This document shows positions 6,581-10,858 of a stretch of DNA of 10,858 bases, piece by piece. The notes beneath the pieces were generated by a model. The model searched no databases and was not told the origin of the DNA. It saw nothing but the letters and a program-made list of their open reading frames with translations. Position numbers and translations under genes: made by a program. The number at the start of each line of letters is the position of its first letter. Positions within the stretch are counted from its first letter, which is position 1. Source of the DNA: Caldisericota bacterium (GTDB lineage Bacteria > Caldisericota > Caldisericia > Cryosericales > Cryosericaceae); assembly GCA_026390195.1 (NCBI GenBank), contig JAPLGK010000212.1, positions 1 to 10,858 on the forward strand, in the 5' to 3' direction.

Positions 6581-9025
6581 TTGACTATCGAACACGCCAA
6601 CTCACTCAGACATCGGGCTCGACCGCGGCTCAAAGTCGTCCTCGGATGGCTTCTTGTCGCGATGCTGACAGTCGGAATTGCCGGGAGTGCCATTGTCGCT
6701 CTCCTTTTTGCACACTACGCCACCGAGGTACCCCCTGTCGGCGCACTCTTCATCCAGACGCCCAAGGCTTCTCAGGTGTTCGACCGCAACGACAACCTTC
6801 TCTCGTCAGTGTACTTCGCTGAGAATCGCCTGCCCAAACAGCTCACGGAAATCTCAGAGAAGGCCATCCAAGCTCTGATCGCTTCTGAGGACGAGCGCTT
6901 CTTCAGCCACGGTCCTATCGACCTCCGGGGTCTCGTCGCCGGCCTGATCGTGGATCCACTCCTCGGTCGCGGCATTCGCGGAGCGAGCACAATCACCCAG
7001 CAGTTGGCACGTCAGGCTATCCTGCACGACACCGATGTCACCGTCGCACGCAAGTTCAAGGAAATCATCGTCGCATATCGCCTGGAAAAACAGTACACGA
7101 AGGAAGAGATCCTCAATATGTACCTCAACTACGTGTACTTCGGCAACGGCCTGTATGGCATAGAAGCCGCTGCGTTGGGGTACTTCGGCATCCCCGCAAG
7201 AGATCTGGACGTCGCTCAGGCAGCCATGATCGTCGGCGTCCTCCCTGCCCCGTCCGCGTACAACCCATACGTCGACTTGGAGAGGGCTACCGAACAGCAG
7301 CAACTTGTACTGCGCAAGATGGTGCGCAACCACTACTTGACGCAGGAGCAAGCTGATACAGCAGCGGCTGAGAAACTCACCCTCAAGAATGGCATGCGAT
7401 CCCCATATGGAAGCATCGGGTGGTTCGTCGACTATGTGAAGTCTATCGTCCAGGACCAGTATGGCGCTGAGATGCTGTATCAAGGGGGACTGCGCATCTA
7501 CACGACGATCGACCCCAAGCTCCAGGAAGCAGCGCTGTCAGCGGTCCAGAAGGTCTGGGACCAGGCCAAGAAAGACAAGGTATTCGTGGAGAGCGACCGC
7601 GATTCCCTTGGGGTCTTCCAACCCCAGGTGGGCCTGGTGAGCGTCGACCCCAGGACTGGGTACATTCTGGCCATGGTAGGTGGAACCAACTACGACGAGA
7701 CGAACTTCAACCGCGTGCTGGCACCTAGGCAACCAGGTTCGACGTTCAAGCTCTTCGACTATTCCGCAGCATTCGACAATGGCGTAACCTTCCCGTCCGA
7801 GCTTGTCACTTCGCAACCCACTGACTTTGGCGGGTGGAATCCCCCGGAATGGCTGGGCACGAACCAATGGTTCGGCCGAATCTCCGTGGCCAATGCCATC
7901 AAGGAATCGTCCAATATCATCGCTGCCAAGACAACACTCAGGACGGGGCTCGACAGGGTCATCTACTATGCTCGCAAGATGGGCGTCACGTCTCCTCTGA
8001 AACCATATGTGTCTCTTTCCATCGGCAGCTTCGAGGTCTCGCCGCTGGAAATGGTCGAGGCATACTCGACGATCGCCAATGGAGGAGTCCGGATCACACC
8101 CTATCCAATCCGGCGCATCGAAACAGAGGACGGCACGACGATCGAGGAGCACAACTTCGCCGCGACCCGAGTCGTGCCGTCCTCCACCGCCTGGATTGTG
8201 CAGGCAATGCTGAGAGGCGTCTATGAGAACACTTCCAACGCGCGCATCAGCGGACTGCAGGCGGCCGGCAAAACGGGCAGCACCAACGATTGGCGTGATG
8301 CCTGGTATGATGGCTTCACGCCGGAGTTGTGCACGGTCATCCATGTTGGTGCCGACGCAGCCCGCGCCCAGATGTCGGCCATCCGCAATGCAGGATCGCG
8401 CTTCCCCGCCATGACCTGGAAAGCGTACATGGAGCAGGCTATCAAGCTTCAGAAACAGACGAACTTTGGCCCAAAACCCGAGGGAGTGTCGGTACGCACA
8501 GTCTGTGACGACTCAGGGTTGCTTGCTGGCGAGGCGTGTCCCGCAGCCTCGATTCACTCCTCGTACTTCCTGTCGAGCCACATACCCACGCAGACATGCA
8601 CGGTTCATCCACCAATTCTTCAAACCGTGCGACTCGCGGTCGAGGATCCGACCAAGCTGGCTCCGACCGACTGGCCCGACAGCAGAGTCGTCGTCAGGAC
8701 TATGCTTCGGGACCAGGTCCCTACGGAAGTCTACAGAGAGCAGACCACGTTTGGCAGTGAACTCAGGGTGACGGCATTCCCAGAGCAGTTCAAGGTCGGA
8801 CAGCAAATGACACTCAGTCTCGACGTGGCTCGGTCCATCGGGTCAACTGCCATTTCATTCGACGTGTATATCGGAGGAGCGCTCGTCACCTCAGCTTCGT
8901 CACTGCCCGTGACGGTGACCTACACGCCAACCCTGGCAGGTCCTCTGGAGATCGTGATCATGGGCCGATCTGCCGCGCTTGATACCGTTTTTCAGGCGAC
9001 GTCCACGGTCCAGGTGCAACCTTAG
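6581..9025 (+). CDS. Class A penicillin-binding protein (PBP1A-type glycosyltransferase/transpeptidase)
   Basis: From the TTG start the protein has 814 residues. A basic N-terminus leads into one membrane helix (about 19-45), placing the rest outside the cytoplasm. The GT51 domain shows EDERFFSHGPID (103-114, catalytic Glu103), RGASTITQQLARQ (133-145) and NMYLNYVYFGNGLYGIEAAA (179-198). The transpeptidase domain shows the nucleophile motif STFK (387-390), SSN (443-445) and KTGS (564-567). It would polymerise lipid II and cross-link peptides in peptidoglycan. In the first GT motif the usual HxGxD reads HGPID, a small departure. After the transpeptidase come a cysteine-bearing segment (C642, C653, C673) and an Ig-like beta-rich tail (about 722-814). 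This fits the variable C-termini of PBP1A-like proteins. It follows the 5980 gene on the same strand. Confidence 0.95.
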   Translation: MTIEHANSLRHRARPRLKVVLGWLLVAMLTVGIAGSAIVALLFAHYATEVPPVGALFIQTPKASQVFDRNDNLLSSVYFAENRLPKQLTEISEKAIQALIASEDERFFSHGPIDLRGLVAGLIVDPLLGRGIRGASTITQQLARQAILHDTDVTVARKFKEIIVAYRLEKQYTKEEILNMYLNYVYFGNGLYGIEAAALGYFGIPARDLDVAQAAMIVGVLPAPSAYNPYVDLERATEQQQLVLRKMVRNHYLTQEQADTAAAEKLTLKNGMRSPYGSIGWFVDYVKSIVQDQYGAEMLYQGGLRIYTTIDPKLQEAALSAVQKVWDQAKKDKVFVESDRDSLGVFQPQVGLVSVDPRTGYILAMVGGTNYDETNFNRVLAPRQPGSTFKLFDYSAAFDNGVTFPSELVTSQPTDFGGWNPPEWLGTNQWFGRISVANAIKESSNIIAAKTTLRTGLDRVIYYARKMGVTSPLKPYVSLSIGSFEVSPLEMVEAYSTIANGGVRITPYPIRRIETEDGTTIEEHNFAATRVVPSSTAWIVQAMLRGVYENTSNARISGLQAAGKTGSTNDWRDAWYDGFTPELCTVIHVGADAARAQMSAIRNAGSRFPAMTWKAYMEQAIKLQKQTNFGPKPEGVSVRTVCDDSGLLAGEACPAASIHSSYFLSSHIPTQTCTVHPPILQTVRLAVEDPTKLAPTDWPDSRVVVRTMLRDQVPTEVYREQTTFGSELRVTAFPEQFKVGQQMTLSLDVARSIGSTAISFDVYIGGALVTSASSLPVTVTYTPTLAGPLEIVIMGRSAALDTVFQATSTVQVQP

Positions 9026-9075
9026 CGCTCAGACGTTCCCCCTCATGGGGCCACATCACCAAGCCGTACGGCACA

Positions 9076-9090
9076 GCACAGACCCTGTGC
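9076..9090 (+). other. Tri-loop hairpin
   Basis: GCACAG (9076-9081) and CTGTGC (9085-9090) are exact complements around ACC. It lies 51 nt past the penicillin-binding protein stop. There is no T-run behind it. Confidence 0.35.
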
Positions 9091-9123
9091 GCAGGGACGC
9101 TGGCACGGAAGGATGCTGCTGCA

Positions 9124-9141
9124 GAGACGAAGAAACGTCTC
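9124..9141 (+). other. Six-base-pair hairpin
   Basis: GAGACG (9124-9129) and CGTCTC (9136-9141) are exact complements with an A-rich 6-nt loop. No T-run follows. It is one of a series of stems in this non-coding stretch. Confidence 0.35.
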
Positions 9142-9247
9142 CTGGCCACCCGTGCAGCACTGGACATGACGAGCCTGCTCCACGAGATTGTGCTCTGCCG
9201 GGGCCAACTGGATAAGATTGCCAGGATGAGATAATCTCTGGTCATCG

Positions 9248-9276
9248 AGAAACGTGGCAGCTACGCCTCCGTTTCT
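9248..9276 (+). other. Two-tier hairpin, possible weak transcript end
   Basis: AGAAACG (9248-9254) pairs with CGTTTCT (9270-9276). Inside it GGC (9256-9258) pairs with GCC (9265-9267) around the loop AGCTAC. It is the strongest stem after the penicillin-binding protein gene and might mark the 3' end of that transcript. No T-tract follows, so intrinsic termination is doubtful. Confidence 0.4.
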
Positions 9277-9319
9277 GGTGAGTTTACGACCTGATCGCTC
9301 ACCTCCATGCTTACGTGAG
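9277..9319 (+). other. Three-arm alternating inverted repeat
   Basis: GGTGAG (9277-9282) can pair with CTCACC (9298-9303). The same CTCAC (9298-9302) can instead pair with GTGAG (9315-9319). The two outer arms are part of a 7-base direct repeat GTGAGTT (9278-9284 and 9315-9321). Mutually exclusive stems are a feature of attenuators, but the arms are only 5-6 bp, so chance is a serious alternative. Confidence 0.3.
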
Positions 9320-9396
9320 TTGACACGGTCTTTGCGGAAAGCTGAACAACTCCCGATACCTATGAGACTAGCGTCTGTGTCGGCTAGGTTTTCCTA

Positions 9397-9424
9397 TTGA
9401 CTGCGAATTCCAAAAGCATAGAAT
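9397..9424 (+). promoter_or_regulatory. Promoter of the carbamoyltransferase-carbamate kinase unit
   Basis: TTGACT (9397-9402), a 16-nt spacer, then TAGAAT (9419-9424). The predicted transcription start is near 9431, about 20 nt before the ATG at 9451. The hexamers are identical to those of the promoter at 5915-5943. The TTG that begins a longer open frame at 9397 is itself part of this -35 box, an argument against translation starting there. Confidence 0.7.
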
Positions 9425-9435
9425 ACTTAGCATTC

Positions 9436-9442
9436 AAGGGGG
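9436..9442 (+). promoter_or_regulatory. Ribosome binding site of the carbamoyltransferase
   Basis: AAGGGGG is followed by 8 nt (mostly A) and the ATG at 9451. It selects this ATG over the in-frame TTG at 9397. Confidence 0.75.
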
Positions 9443-9450
9443 TAAAAAAG

Positions 9451-10470
9451 ATGAAAACAGATATGAGAGGCAGGGACTTCATCAGCGTACTCGACTTTAA
9501 CCGAGAGGAATTGGAAACAATTCTTGAGGTTGCTAAGTGGCTTAAGATGAGAAACGCTGTGGGTGAGTCACAGACAGAAATCCTCAAAGGAAAGGTTTTG
9601 GGATTGCTTTTTGCATCGCCTTCAACGAGAACTCGGCTTTCTTTTCAAACGGGGATAGTTCAGCTTGGGGGGTCTGCTCAGGTCTATAATCCTGAGGAAT
9701 TGCAGCTTTCCCACAAAGAGTCATGGAAGGATACTGCCGAAATGATTTCGAGATTCCTGGACGGCTTTGCGATCCGTCTCTACAATCTCAAGACCCAGAT
9801 GGGGGCAGAAACGTACGCCTACGGAGATGCTAGAGAGGTTTTGAGAGGAATAGCTGAATATGCGAACATACCTGTAATCAATATGCTTGATGACAAGGAG
9901 CACCCCTGCCAGATCATCGGCGATATTCTTACAATGACGGAAATATTCGGTGGGTTGGAAGGGGCTCGAAAGAAGAAGATCGTTATGTCATGGGCATATG
10001 ATGAGAGGGCAATATCTGCAGGAGTACCTCAGACAATGATTGCTGCAGGTTCTACGCTTGGGCTGAATATTACTCTTGCCTATCCCGACGAGCCAGGGCT
10101 GTACGATCTTGATACTGAATATGTTGAATTTGCAAAAAAGGCAGCAGCGGAGAGTGGCGGTTCTCTCACGATTGAGAATGACATCTGGAAAGCATCAAAA
10201 GACGCAGACGTTATCTACGCCAAATCGTGGGCCAGGAATCCTGACAGACATGCTGAAGTGGGCAAGAAATACAAGGATGATTGGCGTATTTCGCATGAGC
10301 ATTTCAAGGTCGCCAGTAAGAATTCTGTGTATATGCATTGTCTTCCTGCTCGTAGAGGTTTTGAAGTTACCGATCTCCTCATTGATGACCCAATAATCTC
10401 TATTGTCAATGATGAGGCAGAGAACAGGCTTCATGTTCAAAAAGCGATTATGTCCTTGATGATGAGATAA
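9451..10470 (+). CDS. Knotted-type (YgeW-like) carbamoyltransferase, catabolic
   Basis: The protein has 339 residues from ATG 9451. The carbamoyl-phosphate site shows STRTR (58-62), HPCQ (151-154) and HCLPARRG (296-303), so all signature motifs of the aspartate/ornithine transcarbamylase superfamily are present. The SMG motif that binds ornithine in true ornithine transcarbamylases is not evident. Instead it has IVMSWAYDERAISAGVPQ (177-194) and YAKSWA (256-261), which match what I recall of the knotted YgeW and N-acetylornithine transcarbamylase group. Substrate is therefore unassigned; ornithine, acetylated ornithine, oxamate or a ureido compound from purine breakdown are candidates. A carbamate kinase follows 30 nt later, which argues for the degradative direction: carbamoylated compound plus phosphate giving carbamoyl phosphate. 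The gene is markedly more AT-rich than those to its left, suggesting acquisition. Confidence 0.85.
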   Translation: MKTDMRGRDFISVLDFNREELETILEVAKWLKMRNAVGESQTEILKGKVLGLLFASPSTRTRLSFQTGIVQLGGSAQVYNPEELQLSHKESWKDTAEMISRFLDGFAIRLYNLKTQMGAETYAYGDAREVLRGIAEYANIPVINMLDDKEHPCQIIGDILTMTEIFGGLEGARKKKIVMSWAYDERAISAGVPQTMIAAGSTLGLNITLAYPDEPGLYDLDTEYVEFAKKAAAESGGSLTIENDIWKASKDADVIYAKSWARNPDRHAEVGKKYKDDWRISHEHFKVASKNSVYMHCLPARRGFEVTDLLIDDPIISIVNDEAENRLHVQKAIMSLMMR

Positions 10471-10500
10471 TCCCATAGAAGATCCAAGAAAAGGGAGTTC

Positions 10501-10858
10501 ATGATGGGAGAAAGGCAAATCAGGATTTTTGCATTTGGTGGTAATGAAGTTGCCCCTGTCGGTTTGGTTGATGAACATGGAAAGGCCATTATTCCCGATA
10601 TTGCCACGCAATGGAGAAGAACAAAAGAAACCTGCGGGTATATATCAGACATCGTAGATGCTTTTCCTGAAGATGATTACATCCTCACGCACGGTAATGG
10701 CCCTCAGGTAGGCAATGTCCTTCTTCGCTCGGAGTATTCAAGACCCATACTTCCCCCTCTTCCCCTTGATGTGTGCGGGGCAGATACTCAGGGCTCGATG
10801 GGGTATATGCTGGCACAGATTCTTGCAAACCAGCTAAAGACAAAAGGCATCAACAAAC
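10501..10858 (+). CDS. Carbamate kinase, N-terminal part (runs off the right edge)
   Basis: About 119 residues are visible and the frame is open to the window end. Amino-acid kinase motifs are IFAFGGNEVAP near the N-terminus, THGNGPQVGNVLL in the middle (after DDYIL) and DVCGADTQGSMGYMLAQIL. Together these match the ArcC/YqeA carbamate kinase family, where the enzyme transfers phosphate from carbamoyl phosphate to ADP, giving ATP and carbamate. Two consecutive ATG codons (10501 and 10504) are possible starts. GGGAG (10493-10497) lies 3 nt from the first and 6 nt from the second, so the second may be preferred. The gene follows the carbamoyltransferase by 30 nt with no terminator between them and shares its lower GC content. 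It almost certainly acts on that enzyme's product. A glycine-rich loop and family motifs are intact; the C-terminal half is not seen. Confidence 0.92.
   Translation, partial: MMGERQIRIFAFGGNEVAPVGLVDEHGKAIIPDIATQWRRTKETCGYISDIVDAFPEDDYILTHGNGPQVGNVLLRSEYSRPILPPLPLDVCGADTQGSMGYMLAQILANQLKTKGINK

Larger units (their letters stand above)
9026..9396. other. Non-coding stretch with several hairpins
   Basis: With the next promoter and leader, about 425 nt lack a convincing gene. An open frame runs from before 9028 to a TAA at 9235 (ending HEIVLCRGQLDKIARMR), but it has no upstream start with a ribosome binding site and no similarity I recognise. It could be a gene remnant. A minus-strand frame (8958-9245) is overlapping shadow sequence. 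Perfect or near-perfect stems lie at 9076-9090, 9124-9141, 9248-9276 and 9277-9303. None has a convincing T-run, so no clear terminator for the penicillin-binding protein gene is seen. The base composition begins to drop towards the right end of the stretch. Confidence 0.6.

Noticed and set aside
7538..8344. 268-codon minus-strand frame opposite the penicillin-binding protein
   Set aside because: Covers the conserved transpeptidase motifs on the other strand; no motif of its own.
8958..9245. 95-codon minus-strand frame in the gap after the penicillin-binding protein
   Set aside because: No ribosome binding site, low-complexity arginine/serine-rich translation, and overlap with the end of the penicillin-binding protein gene.
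9320..9348. Second promoter starting with TTGACA at 9320
   Set aside because: The -35 is perfect, but at 17 nt the -10 would be TGAACA, too poor to list.
9368..9392. CTAGC/GCTAG stem followed by GTTTTCC as a terminator
   Set aside because: Only 5 bp with a 10-nt loop and a 4-T run; too weak to call.
9397..9450. 18-codon N-terminal extension of the carbamoyltransferase from TTG 9397
   Set aside because: The TTG is part of a promoter -35 box and transcription would start downstream of it; the ATG at 9451 has AAGGGGG at 8 nt.

Overview
The window is a stretch of bacterial chromosome with two compositional parts. Positions 1 to about 9300 are GC-rich (a sampled 60-base stretch of clpC is about 60% G+C) and carry housekeeping genes. 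From about 9390 to the right edge the sequence is clearly more AT-rich (a sampled 60-base stretch is about 43% G+C) and carries a catabolic carbamoyl-phosphate module. A ClpC-type unfoldase with a UvrB/C (UVR) motif, strong AGGAGG-like ribosome binding sites and GTG/TTG starts point away from typical Proteobacteria and towards a Firmicutes-, Chloroflexota- or Caldisericota-like lineage. The phylum cannot be fixed from this window. No rRNA, tRNA, CRISPR array, insertion sequence or phage gene was recognised.

Layout. (1) 3-293, plus strand: the C-terminal end of the YchF/EngD ATPase, followed by an intrinsic terminator at 315-342. (2) 350-5774, minus strand: a tight clpC-lepA-hemW operon. It encodes the ClpC protease unfoldase, the ribosomal back-translocase LepA/EF-4 and the radical-SAM heme chaperone HemW. 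LepA begins 9 nt after clpC, and hemW overlaps the end of lepA by 17 nt. (3) 5775-5979: a divergent promoter region with a recognisable promoter on each strand. A perfect inverted repeat lies over the -10 and transcription start of the plus-strand promoter. (4) 5980-9025, plus strand: a small acidic helical protein of unassigned function, then a class A penicillin-binding protein (GT51 plus transpeptidase) whose start is a TTG set by an AGGAGG. (5) 9026-9450: a non-coding stretch with several hairpins. (6) 9451-10858, plus strand: a knotted-type (YgeW-like) carbamoyltransferase and the N-terminal part of a carbamate kinase, probably co-transcribed from a well-formed promoter at 9397-9424.

Working together. 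The minus operon groups protein quality control, translation and heme handling, and probably behaves as a stress or housekeeping unit. The plus-strand pair ties an unknown cytosolic protein to peptidoglycan synthesis. The last two genes would form a two-step catabolic route: phosphorolysis of a carbamoylated compound to carbamoyl phosphate, then phosphate transfer to ADP to make ATP. Their different base composition suggests they were acquired separately from the rest. The most interesting items are this AT-rich module of unknown substrate, the unassigned protein at 5980 and the structured non-coding region between 9026 and 9450. Nothing in the window can firmly be called a new biological system.
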